A stretch of DNA of 64,000 nucleotides, from assembly GCF_033095865.1 (NCBI RefSeq), contig NZ_AP019365.1, positions 1,089,501-1,153,500 on the forward strand, given 5' to 3'. Within the stretch, counting starts at the first letter, position 1. Every line of letters begins with the position of its first letter. The position numbers were made by a program, and so were the translations under genes. The DNA is from Pseudomonas sp. KU43P. Lineage in GTDB: Bacteria > Pseudomonadota > Gammaproteobacteria > Pseudomonadales > Pseudomonadaceae. The notes beneath the pieces were generated by a model. It was given only the letters and a program-made list of their open reading frames with translations. It was not told where the DNA came from and made no database searches. Positions 31,369-43,005 of the stretch are shown in pieces.

Positions 31369-32376
31369 TCAGTCCTTGCGGCGCTTCAGCTGATCCACCA
31401 GCTGGGTGGGCAAACCTTTGATGATCAAGGTGCCGGCCACCTCGTCGTACTCCACCTTGTCACCCAGCAGGTGTGCTTCGAAGCTGATCGACAGGCCCTC
31501 GGCGCGGCCGGTGAAGCGGCGGAATTGGTTGAGCGTGCGTTTGTCCGCCGGAATCTCTGGCGACAGGCCATAATCCTTGTTGCGAATGTGGTCGTAGAAC
31601 GCCTTGGGGCGGTCTTCGTCGATCAGGCTCGACAGCTCTTCCAGGGTCACAGGTTCGCCCAGCTTGGTCTGGGTGGTGGCGTAGTCGACCAAGGTTTGGG
31701 TCTTTTCCCGGGCAGATTCCTCAGGCAGGTCCTCGCTTTCGACGAAGTCGCTGAAGGCCTTGAGCAGGGTGCGGGTCTCGCCCGGGCCGTCGACGCCTTC
31801 CTGACAGCCGATGAAGTCGCGGAAGTAGTCCGATACCTTCTTGCCGTTCTTGCCCTTGATGAACGAGATGTACTGTTTGGAGTTCTGGTTGTTCTTCCAC
31901 TCCGACAGGTTGATGCGCGCTGCCAGGTGCAGCTGGCCCAGGTCGAGGTGGCGCGAAGGCGTCACATCCAGTTCGGCGTTCACCGCCACGCCTTCACTGT
32001 GGTGCAGCAGGGCGATCGCCAGGTAGTCGGTCATGCCTTGCTGGTAATGGGCGAAGAGGATGTGGCCGCCGGTGGAGAGGTTGGATTCTTCCATCAGTTT
32101 CTGCAGGTGTTCGACGGCTACCCGGCTGAAGGCTGCGAAGTCCTTTTCCTCTTCCAGATACTGCTTGAGCCAGCCGCTCAGCGGGTAGGCGCCCGATTCA
32201 CCGTGAAAGAAACCCCAGGCCTTGCCCTGTTTGGCGTTGTAGCTGTCGTTGAGGTCGGCCAGCAGGTTTTCGATAGCGTCCGATGCCGCAAGCTCCCTGT
32301 CACGTGCATGGAGCACGGCGGGGCTGCCATCGGGCTTCTTGTCGATCAGGTGGACGATGCAGTGACGGATTGGCAT
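31369..32376 (-). CDS. ndpA: Nucleoid-associated protein NdpA (YejK)
   Basis: A 335-residue NdpA/YejK protein, a double-stranded-DNA-binding nucleoid protein present at low copy. The conserved start [17 protein letters not shown] fixes the ATG at 32376, and regions such as [13 protein letters not shown] ([20 protein letters not shown]) and [20 protein letters not shown] match the family. Unrelated proteins NdpA and HupN lie back to back here, both nucleoid-associated. Confidence 0.93.
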   Translation of the reverse strand: MPIRHCIVHLIDKKPDGSPAVLHARDRELAASDAIENLLADLNDSYNAKQGKAWGFFHGESGAYPLSGWLKQYLEEEKDFAAFSRVAVEHLQKLMEESNLSTGGHILFAHYQQGMTDYLAIALLHHSEGVAVNAELDVTPSRHLDLGQLHLAARINLSEWKNNQNSKQYISFIKGKNGKKVSDYFRDFIGCQEGVDGPGETRTLLKAFSDFVESEDLPEESAREKTQTLVDYATTQTKLGEPVTLEELSSLIDEDRPKAFYDHIRNKDYGLSPEIPADKRTLNQFRRFTGRAEGLSISFEAHLLGDKVEYDEVAGTLIIKGLPTQLVDQLKRRKD

Positions 32377-32769
32377 GGGGGTCTCGGCGAGTCTGGGGCG
32401 GTCAGGGGCCGCGCTGCAAAAGTCGTCCAGTTTACCCCAGGTCACAGGTGGTGCAGTGGCCGGATGTTGGCAGAAATGCCGGTTGTTCGTTTTTTGTTCA
32501 ATTTTGTGCGTTTTTGGCTAAAACCCCCTAAAAACCTGCATAAAAACCAAGTGGGCAGCGGATATTTATCCATTCCTGTGGTAGCTTTGCGCGGTCTTGC
32601 GCACCTCGGGTGGCGCATTGCTGGCAGCGTACTCATGCCGTGTCGAACCAAACGCCAATTTGCGTATCTACATTCGCGATTGGCGCGGCCCTCCAGTATT
32701 CAGGGGCTGGCCCGATAACGTCGTAGAACGCTGCATAACCACTGAATTAGATAGGGAAGGAACACCACC
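32377..32769. other. 393-base ndpA/hupN divergent intergenic region
   Basis: No convincing gene. The middle part (about 32480-32580) is AT-richer than the flanks, with runs such as GTTTTTTGTTCAATTTTG, and is the likely place for the ndpA and hupN promoters; no clear -35/-10 pair can be chosen. GGGAAGGA just before 32770 is the hupN ribosome-binding site. Confidence 0.6.
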
Positions 32770-33051
32770 ATGGCATTGACCAAAGACCAACTGATTGCCG
32801 ACATCGCCGAAGCCATCGACGCGCCGAAAACCACCGCCCGCAACGCGCTGGAGCAACTGGGCCAGATCGTTGCCGACCAACTGGAAAACGGTGCTGAAAT
32901 CACCCTGCCAGGCATTGGCAAGCTGAAAGTCTCCGAGCGTCCTGCCCGTACCGGCCGCAACCCTTCGACTGGCGCCGCCATCGAAATCGCTGCCAAGAAA
33001 GTCGTCAAGTTCGTTCCGGCCAAAGGCCTGACCGACGCCGTCAACAAGTGA
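32770..33051 (+). CDS. hupN: HU-family DNA-binding protein (HupN type)
   Basis: HU-like protein of 93 residues with the normal HU fold: helices (MALTKDQLIADIAEAIDA), the DNA-binding beta arm (ERPARTGRNPSTGAAIEI, with the intercalating proline in NPSTG) and a final helix. P. putida has three HU homologues; the position next to rlmF and valS is that of hupN. A strong terminator follows. Confidence 0.9.
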   Translation: MALTKDQLIADIAEAIDAPKTTARNALEQLGQIVADQLENGAEITLPGIGKLKVSERPARTGRNPSTGAAIEIAAKKVVKFVPAKGLTDAVNK

Positions 33052-33069
33052 TTTGTTGATGCATTGACG

Positions 33070-33104
33070 AAGCCGCGCCCGGCTTGTCCGGGCGCGGCTT
33101 TTTC
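33070..33104 (+). terminator. Terminator of hupN
   Basis: AAGCCGCGCCCGG (33070-33082) pairs with CCGGGCGCGGCTT (33088-33100), five-base loop, then T residues. It overlaps the last two bases of the convergent rlmF stop codon. Confidence 0.88.
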
Positions 33105-34053
33105 ATGCCTGTGTTTTGCGCCGGGCGTGCCAGGCTTGGCGTGCAGCTTCGTCATGGAAGCTCCAGGCGACCATCCGGCTCTGCTTCTGCCCCTGGCCCA
33201 TTTCGACGATGCGCCGGGCTTTGACGCCAGCCTTGTCCAGGGCCGCTTCGATACCAGGCAGGTTGCTGGCCTTGGACACCAGGGTGGTGAACCACAGCAC
33301 CTGTTCAGCGCACTGCACGCTTTCGCCGACCAGTTGCGTGACGAAACGAATCTCGCCGCCCTCGCACCACAATTCGTTGTTCTGCCCGCCGAAGTTCAGC
33401 ACCGGCAGCTTTCGCTTGGGGTCCTGCTTGCCCAGGTTCTTCCACTTGCGCTGGCTGCCACGGGTGGCTTCATCACGTGAGGCGTGGAAGGGTGGGTTGC
33501 ACAGGGTCAGGTCGAAGCGTTCATCGGCTTGCAACAATCCGCCAAGGATGTGCTTGCGGTTGCCCTGCTGGCGCAGGGCAATGCCCTTGACCAGGCCGTT
33601 GGCCTGCACGATGGCCTTGGCCGAGGCCAGGGCCACAGGGTCGATGTCGCTGCCGAGAAAGCGCCAGCGGTAGTCGCTGTGGCCGAGCAGCGGATAGATG
33701 CAGTTGGCGCCCACGCCAACGTCCAGGGCGCGCACCTGGGCACCCTTGGGCACCTCACCGGCATTGTCCTCGGCTAACAGGTCGGCGACCACGTGGATGT
33801 AGTCGGCGCGACCAGGTATGGGTGGGCACAGGTAGTCGGCGGGGATGTCCCAGTGCTGGATGCCGTACTGGGCCTTGAGCAAGGCGCGGTTGAACACCCG
33901 CACGGCTTCGGGGTTGGCGAAGTCGATGCTGGGCTTGCCATGGGGGTTGGTGATGGTGAAGCGAGCCAGGTCCGGGTGGGCCTTGATCAGGCTGGGGAAG
34001 TCGTAGCGGCCCTGGTGGCGGTTGCGCGGGTGAAGGGTGGGTTTCTGGGTCAT
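33103..34053 (-). CDS. rlmF: 23S rRNA (adenine(1618)-N(6))-methyltransferase
   Basis: SAM-dependent methyltransferase of 316 residues (RlmF/YbiN). The start [19 protein letters not shown] at 34053 is set by conservation and a CAGGA site. The SAM motif [16 protein letters not shown] (about 107-122) and the N6-adenine catalytic motif NPPFH are present. Methylates A1618 of 23S rRNA. Its upstream side carries REP copy 2, which does not belong to the coding region. Confidence 0.94.
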   Translation of the reverse strand: MTQKPTLHPRNRHQGRYDFPSLIKAHPDLARFTITNPHGKPSIDFANPEAVRVFNRALLKAQYGIQHWDIPADYLCPPIPGRADYIHVVADLLAEDNAGEVPKGAQVRALDVGVGANCIYPLLGHSDYRWRFLGSDIDPVALASAKAIVQANGLVKGIALRQQGNRKHILGGLLQADERFDLTLCNPPFHASRDEATRGSQRKWKNLGKQDPKRKLPVLNFGGQNNELWCEGGEIRFVTQLVGESVQCAEQVLWFTTLVSKASNLPGIEAALDKAGVKARRIVEMGQGQKQSRMVAWSFHDEAARQAWHARRKTQA

Positions 34054-34070
34054 GTTTTGGATCCTGAAAA

Positions 34071-34142
34071 GCATCGCCGGCAAGCCGGCTCCCACACACA
34101 GGTACAGCGCTGTACTTGTGGGAGCCGGCTTGCCGGCGATGG
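34071..34142. repeat. REP inverted pair (copy 2)
   Basis: Arms ATCGCCGGCAAGCCGGCTCC (34073-) and its reverse complement (to 34140) of at least 24 bases, with a loop of about 20. Lies between rlmF and valS (same strand). Confidence 0.9.
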
Positions 34143-34176
34143 GCTGCAAAGCAGCCCGCTATGGCTTCACGTTAGG

Positions 34177-37023
34177 TTACAGCGCAGCGATCCGCGCATG
34201 CTGCTCGGTGAAGTTCGCCAGCGCCTGCTCGGACTCAGCCAGCTTGGCGCGCTCCTTTTCGATCACCGCAGGCGGTGCCTTGTCGACGAAGGCCGCGTTG
34301 GACAGTTTGCCGCCCACGCGCTGCACTTCACCTTGAAGGCGCTGGATTTCCTTGTTCAGGCGAGCCAGCTCGGCGTCCTTGTCGATCAGGCCGGCCATCG
34401 GTACCAGCACCTGCAGGTCGCCGACCAGTGCGGTAGCCGACAGCGGGGCTTCGTCGGCATCGCCGAGCACGGTGAACGACTCGACCTTGGCCAGCTTCTT
34501 CAGCAGCGCTTCGTTCTCTTGCAGGCGACGCTGGTCGTCGGCATTGGCGTTCTTGAGGAACAGCGGCAGTGGCTTGCCCGGGCCGATGTTCATCTCGGCG
34601 CGGATGTTGCGCAGGCCGACCATCAGCTGTTGCAGCCATTCGATATCGCCTTCGGCGGCCACGTCGATACGGGCCTCATTGGCCACCGGCCACGGCTGCA
34701 GCATGATGGTCTTGCCATCGATGCCGGCCAGCGGCGCGATGCGCTGCCAGATCTCTTCGGTGATGAACGGCATGAACGGGTGCGCCAGGCGCAGCGCCAC
34801 TTCCAGCACGCGAACCAGGGTGCGACGGGTGCCGCGGGCGCGCTCGACCGGGGCATTCTCGTCCCACAGGACCGGCTTGGAAAGCTCCAGATACCAGTCG
34901 CAGTACTGGTTCCAGATGAACTCGTACAAGGCCTGGCTGGCCAGGTCGAAGCGGAACTGCTCGAGCTGGCGGGTCACCTCGGCTTCGGTGCGCTGCAGCT
35001 GCGAGATGATCCAGCGGTCGGCCAGCGACAGCTCGTAGGCTTCGCCGTTCTGGCCGCAGTCCTCGCCCTTGTCCAGGACGTAGCGGGCGGCGTTCCAGAT
35101 CTTGTTGCAGAAGTTGCGGTAGCCTTCGACGCGGCCCATGTCGAACTTGATGTCGCGACCGGTGGAGGCCAGCGAGCAGAAGGTGAAGCGCAGGGCGTCG
35201 GTGCCGTAGCTGGCGATGCCTTCGGGGAACTCGGCCTTGGTCTGCTTGGCGATCTTCTCGGCAAGCTTGGGCTGCATCATGCCGCTGGTGCGTTTTTCCA
35301 GCAGGGCGTCGAGGGTGATGCCGTCGACGATGTCCAGCGGGTCGAGGACGTTGCCCTTGGACTTGGACATCTTCTGGCCCTGGCCGTCGCGGACAAGGCC
35401 GTGCACGTACACGGTCTTGAACGGTACCTGCGGGGTGCCATCCTCGTTCTTGATCAGGTGCATGGTCAGCATGATCATGCGCGCAACCCAGAAGAAGATG
35501 ATGTCGAAACCGGTGACCAGCACGTCGGTGGAGTGGAAGGTCTTGAGGAATTCGGTCTGCTCAGGCCAGCCCAGGGTGGAGAAGGTCCACAGACCCGAAC
35601 TGAACCAGGTGTCGAGCACGTCGTCGTCCTGGCGCAGCTTCACGTCGGCGCCGAGGTTGTGCTTGGCGCGCACTTCTTCCTCGTTGCGGCCTACGTAGAC
35701 CTGGCCGGCTTCGTCGTACCAGGCCGGAATGCGGTGGCCCCACCACAGCTGGCGGCTGATGCACCAGTCCTGGATGTCGCGCATCCAGGAGAAGTACATG
35801 TTCTCGTACTGCTTGGGCACGAACTGGATACGGCCATCTTCCACGGCAGCGATCGCAGGCTCGGCCAGCGGCTTGGTGGACACGTACCACTGGTCGGTCA
35901 GCCACGGTTCGATGACGGTGCCGGAGCGGTCGCCTTTCGGCACTTTCAGGGCGTGGTCGTCGATGCTGACCAGTAGGCCCTGGGCATCCAGATCGGCGAC
36001 GATCTGCTTGCGCGCGACGAAGCGGTCGAGGCCGGCGTACTGGGCAGGCAGGCTGGTGTCGACCTGCTCGTTGACGCTGCCGTCGAGGTTGAAGGCCTGG
36101 GCGGCGGACAGCACCAGGGCATTCTTGTCGAAGATGTTGAGCAGCGGCAGGTTGTGGCGCTTGCCGACTTCATAGTCGTTGAAGTCGTGGGCCGGAGTGA
36201 TCTTCACGCAGCCGGTGCCGAACTCGGGGTCGCAATAGTCGTCGGCGACGATCGGGATGCGACGGCCGACCAGCGGCAGCTCGACGAACTTGCCGATCAG
36301 TGCCTGGTAGCGCTCGTCGGTCGGGTTGACCGCGACCGCGGCGTCACCCAGCAGGGTTTCCGGACGCGTGGTGGCGACCACCAGGTAGTCCTTGCCTTCG
36401 GCGGTCTTGGCGCCGTCGGCCAGCGGGTAGCGCAGGTTCCACAGGTGGCCTTTCTCGTCGTGGTTTTCCACTTCGAGGTCGGAGATCGCCGTGTGCAGCT
36501 TGGTGTCCCAGTTGACCAGGCGCTTGCCGCGGTAGATCAGGCCATCTTCGTGCAGGCGCACGAAGGCTTCCTTGACCGCTTCGGACAGGCCGTCGTCCAT
36601 GGTGAAGCGCTCGCGGCTCCAGTCGACCGACGAACCCAGGCGGCGGATCTGCCGGCTGATGTTGCCACCGGACTGCTCCTTCCATTCCCAGACCTTGTCG
36701 AGGAAGGCCTCGCGGCCCAGGTCGTGGCGGTTCTGGCCCTTGGCTTCGAGCTGGCGCTCGACCAGCATCTGGGTGGCGATACCGGCGTGGTCGGTACCCG
36801 GCTGCCACAGGGTGTTGCGGCCCTGCATGCGGCGGAAACGGATCAGGGCGTCCATGATCGCGTTGTTGAAACCGTGGCCCATGTGCAGGCTGCCCGTCAC
36901 GTTCGGTGGCGGGATCATGATGGTGTAGGACTCACCTGCACCTTGCGGGGCGAAATAGTTCTCGGACTCCCAGGTGTTGTACCAGGAAGTTTCGATGGCG
37001 TGCGGCTGGTAGGTCTTATCCAT
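34177..37023 (-). CDS. valS: Valyl-tRNA synthetase
   Basis: Class I aminoacyl-tRNA synthetase of 948 residues. The HIGH motif appears as HMGH within [15 protein letters not shown] (about 41-55), KMSKS as KMSKSKGNV, the editing domain lies between, and a C-terminal coiled coil (residues about 880-945, [25 protein letters not shown]) follows. The ATG at 37023 matches the family start [11 protein letters not shown]. Followed upstream in transcription by holC and pepA on the same strand, the usual Pseudomonas order. Confidence 0.97.
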   Translation of the reverse strand: MDKTYQPHAIETSWYNTWESENYFAPQGAGESYTIMIPPPNVTGSLHMGHGFNNAIMDALIRFRRMQGRNTLWQPGTDHAGIATQMLVERQLEAKGQNRHDLGREAFLDKVWEWKEQSGGNISRQIRRLGSSVDWSRERFTMDDGLSEAVKEAFVRLHEDGLIYRGKRLVNWDTKLHTAISDLEVENHDEKGHLWNLRYPLADGAKTAEGKDYLVVATTRPETLLGDAAVAVNPTDERYQALIGKFVELPLVGRRIPIVADDYCDPEFGTGCVKITPAHDFNDYEVGKRHNLPLLNIFDKNALVLSAAQAFNLDGSVNEQVDTSLPAQYAGLDRFVARKQIVADLDAQGLLVSIDDHALKVPKGDRSGTVIEPWLTDQWYVSTKPLAEPAIAAVEDGRIQFVPKQYENMYFSWMRDIQDWCISRQLWWGHRIPAWYDEAGQVYVGRNEEEVRAKHNLGADVKLRQDDDVLDTWFSSGLWTFSTLGWPEQTEFLKTFHSTDVLVTGFDIIFFWVARMIMLTMHLIKNEDGTPQVPFKTVYVHGLVRDGQGQKMSKSKGNVLDPLDIVDGITLDALLEKRTSGMMQPKLAEKIAKQTKAEFPEGIASYGTDALRFTFCSLASTGRDIKFDMGRVEGYRNFCNKIWNAARYVLDKGEDCGQNGEAYELSLADRWIISQLQRTEAEVTRQLEQFRFDLASQALYEFIWNQYCDWYLELSKPVLWDENAPVERARGTRRTLVRVLEVALRLAHPFMPFITEEIWQRIAPLAGIDGKTIMLQPWPVANEARIDVAAEGDIEWLQQLMVGLRNIRAEMNIGPGKPLPLFLKNANADDQRRLQENEALLKKLAKVESFTVLGDADEAPLSATALVGDLQVLVPMAGLIDKDAELARLNKEIQRLQGEVQRVGGKLSNAAFVDKAPPAVIEKERAKLAESEQALANFTEQHARIAAL

Positions 37024-37118
37024 GCGCGGCGGGACCCTATGGCATTTATTCGGGAAAGCCGGGAAGTATAACCAAGGTGGGGGCCGCAGGCGACAGCTGT
37101 ACTTGTGTTGCCCGTATG

Positions 37119-37212
37119 GGCCTGATCGCCGGCAAGCCGGCTCCCACAGGTTCACCAATGCGCTGGGGGCTGGTGCTTTACCTGTGGGAGCCGGCTTGCC
37201 GGCGATGAGGCC
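37119..37212. repeat. REP inverted pair (copy 3)
   Basis: GGCCTGATCGCCGGCAAGCC begins the left arm (37119-37150); the right arm is 37181-37212. The arms are near-perfect reverse complements of 32 bases with a 30-base loop, between the small unknown gene and valS. Confidence 0.9.
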
Positions 37213-37221
37213 GGTGCAGTC

Positions 37222-37587
37222 TTATTCGGAGCGCTGGATCAGCCGCTCGATGCGCGCATCCAGCCGACGCTTGATCTCGGTCTCGATATGCGGGGTGAAG
37301 TCGTTGATCACGTCCTGCATGATCAACTGCGCCGCGGCACGCAGTTCGGCTTCCAGGTGCAGCAAGGTGTCCTGGCGGCGGGTCTGCGGGTCATCCTCGG
37401 GCTCGGCCTTGGCCGGCTCTGGTGCGGGCTCGGCGTCGCCGGTCGGGGTGTCCAGCAACAACGGAATCTGCTCGACCGTCTCGGTCAGCAACGGCGGCTG
37501 CAGGTCGGCATCGCCCAGCAGCTGGCGAATCGACTCCAGGTCGTCGAGCAGATGGGCGGAATCGGGTAGGGCGGAAGGCTTGTCCAT
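37222..37587 (-). CDS. Conserved small acidic protein between holC and valS
   Basis: Protein of about 121 residues, unknown function. The first 75 residues are acidic and proline-rich (DTPTGDAEPAPEPAKAEPED), probably disordered; the last 50 form a long helical segment (HLEAELRAAAQLIMQDVIND) ending in basic residues. No catalytic motif. ATG 37587 is assumed; a TTG at 37596 would overlap the holC stop (TTGA) and gives coupling. The constant place between holC and valS in Pseudomonas is what I recall; a link to DNA polymerase III is only a guess. Confidence 0.75.
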   Translation of the reverse strand: MDKPSALPDSAHLLDDLESIRQLLGDADLQPPLLTETVEQIPLLLDTPTGDAEPAPEPAKAEPEDDPQTRRQDTLLHLEAELRAAAQLIMQDVINDFTPHIETEIKRRLDARIERLIQRSE

Positions 37588-37592
37588 CGTCG

Positions 37593-38021
37593 TCAAAGTC
37601 GCTGTAAGCGGTGGTCTTGCAGAGCATAGCCCTGTTCGCGGTAGAAACGGAAACGTTCACGGGCCGATTGGCGGATGCCAGGCTCCTCGACCACGATCTC
37701 GGCAACCCGCTCGAACTGGCCGACGAACGTGGGCACATCGGCACCCAGGTTGATCAACAGGTCGTGGTGTTCACCGGCATTGTCGGCCAGGCCCAGGGCG
37801 ACAGTGGCATCGGCATGGGCTTCGGCCAGGTCGTGGGGGACGAATGCCTCGCCCTTGAAACGCCACAGGCGCTGGTCCAGCGCCTCGCGTTGTTCGGCGT
37901 CCTGGCAATGCAGGTAGACGCGGTGACCGAGGCGCCAGGCCTTCTCGCACAGCTTGCAGGCGAAATCCAGCCGCGCCGACAGCGAGTCGGTGGGAAGGAT
38001 GTAGAAATCGACTTTGCTCAT
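37593..38021 (-). CDS. holC: DNA polymerase III chi subunit
   Basis: HolC of 142 residues. Conserved segments are ARLDFACKLCEKAWRLGHRVYLHC and LINLGADVP near residues 90-98. Chi links the clamp loader (through psi) to single-stranded-DNA-binding protein at the replication fork. It follows pepA by 51 bases on the same strand, as in enterics (pepA-holC-valS). Confidence 0.93.
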   Translation of the reverse strand: MSKVDFYILPTDSLSARLDFACKLCEKAWRLGHRVYLHCQDAEQREALDQRLWRFKGEAFVPHDLAEAHADATVALGLADNAGEHHDLLINLGADVPTFVGQFERVAEIVVEEPGIRQSARERFRFYREQGYALQDHRLQRL

Positions 38022-38072
38022 GGTCAGTTCTGCCGACCGGCGGCGCCTTCAGGCGCCACCAGCCTTGCGCCG

Positions 38073-39707
<1,635 letters not shown>

Positions 39708-39721
39708 TCATGCGCGGCCAA

Positions 39722-39750
39722 GTGACAGGCGCGGCCAATCACAGGATAAT
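39722..39750 (+). promoter_or_regulatory. Candidate sigma-70 promoter of lptFG
   Basis: GTGACA (39722-39727) and GATAAT (39745-39750) with 17-base spacing, about 105 bases upstream of lptF in the pepA/lptF divergent gap of 289 bases. The rest of that gap shows no gene. Confidence 0.5.
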
Positions 39751-39855
39751 GCGCGCACTTTACATGGAGGTTCGCCCCCGGCGAACCGGCATTGGTCTTG
39801 GCTGTCGTAAGCCTTTGTTTGGCAATCCGCCCCTGACAACCCAGGAGTGTCTGGC

Positions 39856-40971
39856 TTGATCGTCTTTCGTTATCTGTCCCGCGAGGTCCTGTTGACCTTG
39901 AGCGCCGTCAGCGCCGTGCTGCTGGTGATCATCATGAGCGGGCGCTTCATCAAGTACCTGGCCCAGGCGGCCCAGGGCGTGCTCGACCCGAGCGTGCTGT
40001 TTCTGATCATGGGTTTCCGCCTGCCGGGCTTTCTGCAACTGATCCTGCCACTGGGGCTGTTCCTCGGCATCCTGCTGGCCTACGGGCGGTTGTACCTGGA
40101 AAGCGAAATGACCGTGCTGTCGGCCACTGGCATGAGCCAGCAGCGCCTGCTCGGCCTGACCATGGCGCCGGCTGCACTGGTGGCGCTGCTGGTGGCCTGG
40201 CTGAGCTTGAGCCTGGCGCCGCTGGGTGTGGCCCAGGTGCAGCAGATCATCAGCCAGCAGGACGCCCTGACCGAGTTCGATACCCTGGTGCCCGGTCGCT
40301 TCCAGACCCTGCGCGATGGTTCGCGGGTGACCTACACCGAAGAACTGTCGGATGACCGCAGCAACCTCGCCGGTGTGTTCATCTCCGAGAAGCGCTTCAA
40401 TCAGGACAAGACCAAGGACCGCGCGCCTTCCGTTCTGGTCGCCGAAAAAGGCCACCAGGAAGTGCAGGCCGACGGCAACCGCTACCTGGTTCTGCAAAAT
40501 GGTTATCGCTACGACGGCAACCCCGGCCAGGCCGACTACCGCGCGATCAAGTACGACACCTACGGTGTGCTGCTGCCAAAGCCGGAAGTCACCGAGGAAG
40601 TGACCGAGCGTGAAGCGATCCCTACCTCGGAGCTGTTCGGCAGCAACGGCCTGCGCGAGCGAGCCGAGCTGCAATGGCGGATCTCGCTGCCGATCCTGGT
40701 GTTCGTGGTGACCCTGCTTGCGGTGCCGCTGTCCAGGGTCAACCCGCGCCAGGGCCGCTTCCTCAAGTTGTTGCCGGCGATTCTTCTGTACATGGCTTAC
40801 CTGACAATGCTGATTTCCGCTCGCGGCGCCCTGGAAAAGGGCAAGTTGCCGATCGCCCTGGGCCTGTGGTGGGTGCATGGGCTGTTCCTGTTGATCGGCC
40901 TTGGCCTGATGTACTGGGAACCGCTGCGCCTGAAGATGGCTGCCCGTCGTGCGGAGGTGGCCCATGGCTAA
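39856..40971 (+). CDS. lptF: LptF, permease of the LPS export transporter
   Basis: YjgP/YjgQ-family permease of 371 residues with six membrane segments and a periplasmic jellyroll domain (about 130-260). The start is set at TTG 39856 (then IVFRYLSREVLLT), eight bases after CCAGGAG (39841-39847); an in-frame GTG at 39847 lies inside that site and is unlikely. With LptG and LptB it extracts LPS and hands it to LptC. Overlaps lptG by eight bases. Confidence 0.94.
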   Translation: MIVFRYLSREVLLTLSAVSAVLLVIIMSGRFIKYLAQAAQGVLDPSVLFLIMGFRLPGFLQLILPLGLFLGILLAYGRLYLESEMTVLSATGMSQQRLLGLTMAPAALVALLVAWLSLSLAPLGVAQVQQIISQQDALTEFDTLVPGRFQTLRDGSRVTYTEELSDDRSNLAGVFISEKRFNQDKTKDRAPSVLVAEKGHQEVQADGNRYLVLQNGYRYDGNPGQADYRAIKYDTYGVLLPKPEVTEEVTEREAIPTSELFGSNGLRERAELQWRISLPILVFVVTLLAVPLSRVNPRQGRFLKLLPAILLYMAYLTMLISARGALEKGKLPIALGLWWVHGLFLLIGLGLMYWEPLRLKMAARRAEVAHG

Positions 40972-42025
40972 GCTCGATCGCTATATCGGCCAGAGCGTAC
41001 TGCTGGCCATTCTGGCCGTGCTGGGGATCATCCTCGGCCTGGCCTCGCTGTTCGCCTTCATCGATGAGATGAGCGACCTGAGCGACACCTATACCGTGAT
41101 GGAAGCGGGCAGCTTCGTGTTGCTGACCGCCCCGCGGCGCCTGTACGACATGCTGCCGATGGCCGCCCTGATCGGCTGCCTGATCGGCCTGGGCAGCCTG
41201 GCGAGCAGCAGCGAACTGACCATCATGCGTGCTGCCGGGGTTTCCATCGGCCGTATCGTCTGGGCGGTCATGAAGCCGATGCTGGTGCTGATGCTGGCGG
41301 GTGTGCTGATTGGCGAATACGTGGCCCCGGTAACCGAGAACAAGGCCCAGGCCGATCGTTCCCTGGCCCAGGGTGGTGGTGAAGCGCAGAGCTCCAAGCG
41401 CGGCATGTGGCATCGTCAGGGCGAAGAGTTCGTGCACATCAACGCCGTGCAGCCCAATGGCCTGCTGCTGGGTGTGACCCGTTACCACTTCGACAGCGAG
41501 CGCAAGATCGTCACCTCGAGCTTCGCGCGCCGTGCGCAGTACAACCAGGACCACTGGTTGCTCAGCGATGTCAGCACCACGTATTTCCGTGGCGACCATA
41601 CCGAAGTGGTCAAGGCCCCTGAAGAGCGCTGGGATGTGTCGGTGACGCCGCAGTTGCTCAACACGGTGATCCTGGCGCCTGAATCGCTGTCCATCTCGGG
41701 GTTGTGGGACTACATCCACTATCTGTCCGACCAGGGACTGAACAACTCCCGCTACTGGCTGGCGTTTTGGACCAAGGTCTTGCAACCGATCGTGACCGCA
41801 GCGTTGGTGCTGATGGCGATTTCCTTCATCTTCGGGCCGCTGCGTTCGGTGACCCTGGGCCAGCGCGTGTTCACCGGTGTTCTGGTGGGCTTTGTGTTCC
41901 GGATCGCCGGCGATCTGCTGGGCCCTTCGAGCCAGGTGTTCGGCTTCCCGCCGTTGCTGGCGGTGGTGATACCGGCGGGGGTGTGCGCCCTGGCAGGGAT
42001 CTGGTTGTTGCGCCGGGCCGGATAA
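40964..42025 (+). CDS. lptG: LptG, permease of the LPS export transporter
   Basis: Second YjgP/YjgQ permease, 353 residues, six membrane segments around a periplasmic domain. The ATG at 40964 (MAKLDRYIGQSVLLA) has GGAGG six bases upstream, inside the end of lptF. Partner of LptF in the LptB2FG extractor; the other complex genes lptB, A and C are at 15.7-17.5 kb. Confidence 0.95.
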   Translation: MAKLDRYIGQSVLLAILAVLGIILGLASLFAFIDEMSDLSDTYTVMEAGSFVLLTAPRRLYDMLPMAALIGCLIGLGSLASSSELTIMRAAGVSIGRIVWAVMKPMLVLMLAGVLIGEYVAPVTENKAQADRSLAQGGGEAQSSKRGMWHRQGEEFVHINAVQPNGLLLGVTRYHFDSERKIVTSSFARRAQYNQDHWLLSDVSTTYFRGDHTEVVKAPEERWDVSVTPQLLNTVILAPESLSISGLWDYIHYLSDQGLNNSRYWLAFWTKVLQPIVTAALVLMAISFIFGPLRSVTLGQRVFTGVLVGFVFRIAGDLLGPSSQVFGFPPLLAVVIPAGVCALAGIWLLRRAG

Positions 42026-42043
42026 TGGCCTGAGCGACACAAG

Positions 42044-42069
42044 AAAGCCGACCTTGAGGTCGGCTTTTT
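42044..42069 (+). terminator. Terminator of lptFG
   Basis: AAAGCCGACC (42044-42053) pairs with GGTCGGCTTT (42058-42067), four-base loop, with TTTTT run. Confidence 0.85.
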
Positions 42070-42074
42070 CATTG

Positions 42075-42167
42075 GCCCCTATCGCCGGCAAGCCGGCTCC
42101 CACAGGTTCATCGCAACCTTTGAACGCTGCGGCGTACCTGTGGGAGCCGGCTTGCCGGCGATAGGGC
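42075..42167. repeat. REP inverted pair (copy 4)
   Basis: Left arm 42075-42107 begins GCCCCTATCGCCGGCAAGCC; right arm 42136-42167 is its near-perfect reverse complement. In the gap between convergent lptG and the RDD gene. Confidence 0.9.
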
Positions 42168-42173
42168 GCTTTG

Positions 42174-42662
42174 CTATTTGCTCCGCTTCGGCACCCGCAC
42201 CAGTTGGGTCTCCGAATAGATGTCATGCCAGCCGCGCTTGCGTTTGTCTTTCAGCGACCAGAAGAACCCCAGCCCCAGGCACAGCCACGAGGCGATCGAC
42301 ACCACGAAGCGCAGCAACGCCTGCCACAGGCTGATGGCGCTGCCATCGGCATTCTGCACACGCACGCCCCACACCTGCATGCCAAGGGTCTGGCCGCCAT
42401 GGGTCCAGAACTTGGCAAAGAAGCCGAACAGCACGAACAGCAACACCGTTGACAGCAGCGGGTCGCCATCCAGGGCGCCAGCTTCGGTCAGTTCGCGCAT
42501 GCGCGCTTCACCGATGATCGCCATCTGGATCATCTTGTAGGCGCCAGCGGTCACGATCAGCAGCGCCGTGCACAGCAGGAAGTCATAGAACATCGCCGCC
42601 AGGCGCCGGCCGAAGCCGACCGGTGGGAAATCACCCTGGGGTGAGAGCAGAGGCTTGGACAT
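42174..42662 (-). CDS. RDD-family membrane protein
   Basis: Protein of 162 residues with the RDD signature: GFGRRLAAMFYDFLLCTALLI (Arg and Asp of TM1) and later TLGMQVWGVRV and LCLGLGFFWSLKDKRKRGWHDI. About three to four membrane segments. Members are suggested Na+(Li+)/H+ antiporters or of unknown role. ATG 42662 is chosen; the longer upstream frame is not conserved. Shares a small bidirectional hairpin with cspA upstream. Confidence 0.86.
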   Translation of the reverse strand: MSKPLLSPQGDFPPVGFGRRLAAMFYDFLLCTALLIVTAGAYKMIQMAIIGEARMRELTEAGALDGDPLLSTVLLFVLFGFFAKFWTHGGQTLGMQVWGVRVQNADGSAISLWQALLRFVVSIASWLCLGLGFFWSLKDKRKRGWHDIYSETQLVRVPKRSK

Positions 42663-42699
42663 GCAAAACGGCTCCGAAAGGCGAAGCCGGTATTCTACG

Positions 42700-42740
42700 G
42701 GCAAAAAAAAGCCCCTGCACTGGGCAGGGGCTTTCTTGTA
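42700..42740. terminator. Terminator of the cold-shock gene
   Basis: AAGCCCCTGC (about 42708-42717) pairs with GCAGGGGCTT (about 42724-42733), and a run of eight A on the plus strand (T on the minus) follows it in cspA direction. Clean intrinsic terminator for the minus-strand gene. Confidence 0.85.
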
Positions 42741-42753
42741 AGTCTCGAGCCGC

Positions 42754-42966
42754 TTAGCCGAGGACCTGAACCTTGTCAGCCTGCATGCCTTTCTGGCCTT
42801 GGACTGCTTCGAAGGTTACTTTCTGGCCTTCCTTCAGGCTCTTGAAGCCGTTGCCTTCGATGGCACGGAAGTGCACGAACAGATCAGCACCGCTTTCCGG
42901 GGTGATGAAGCCGTAACCTTTTTCGTCATTGAACCACTTGACGGTACCGTTCTGACGCTCAGCCAT
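42754..42966 (-). CDS. cspA: CspA-family cold-shock protein
   Basis: Cold-shock domain protein of 70 residues with RNP1 KGYGFIT and RNP2 LFVHF. Binds single-stranded RNA/DNA and melts RNA structure. The untranslated leader has AGGAAA close to the ATG. Upstream, an inverted repeat (43006-43032) surrounds a possible -10. Which of the several Csp paralogues it is cannot be decided. Confidence 0.93.
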   Translation of the reverse strand: MAERQNGTVKWFNDEKGYGFITPESGADLFVHFRAIEGNGFKSLKEGQKVTFEAVQGQKGMQADKVQVLG

Positions 42967-43005
42967 TGTCTTATTTCCTATGAAGCTTGAATTTTAATGA
43001 CAGTT

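Noticed and set aside
33793..35976. Open frame of over 700 codons on the plus strand across valS and rlmF
   Set aside because: It runs opposite to valS, whose HMGH and KMSKS motifs are intact; the frame is open only because of GC-rich codon bias. It has no ribosome-binding site and no recognisable product.
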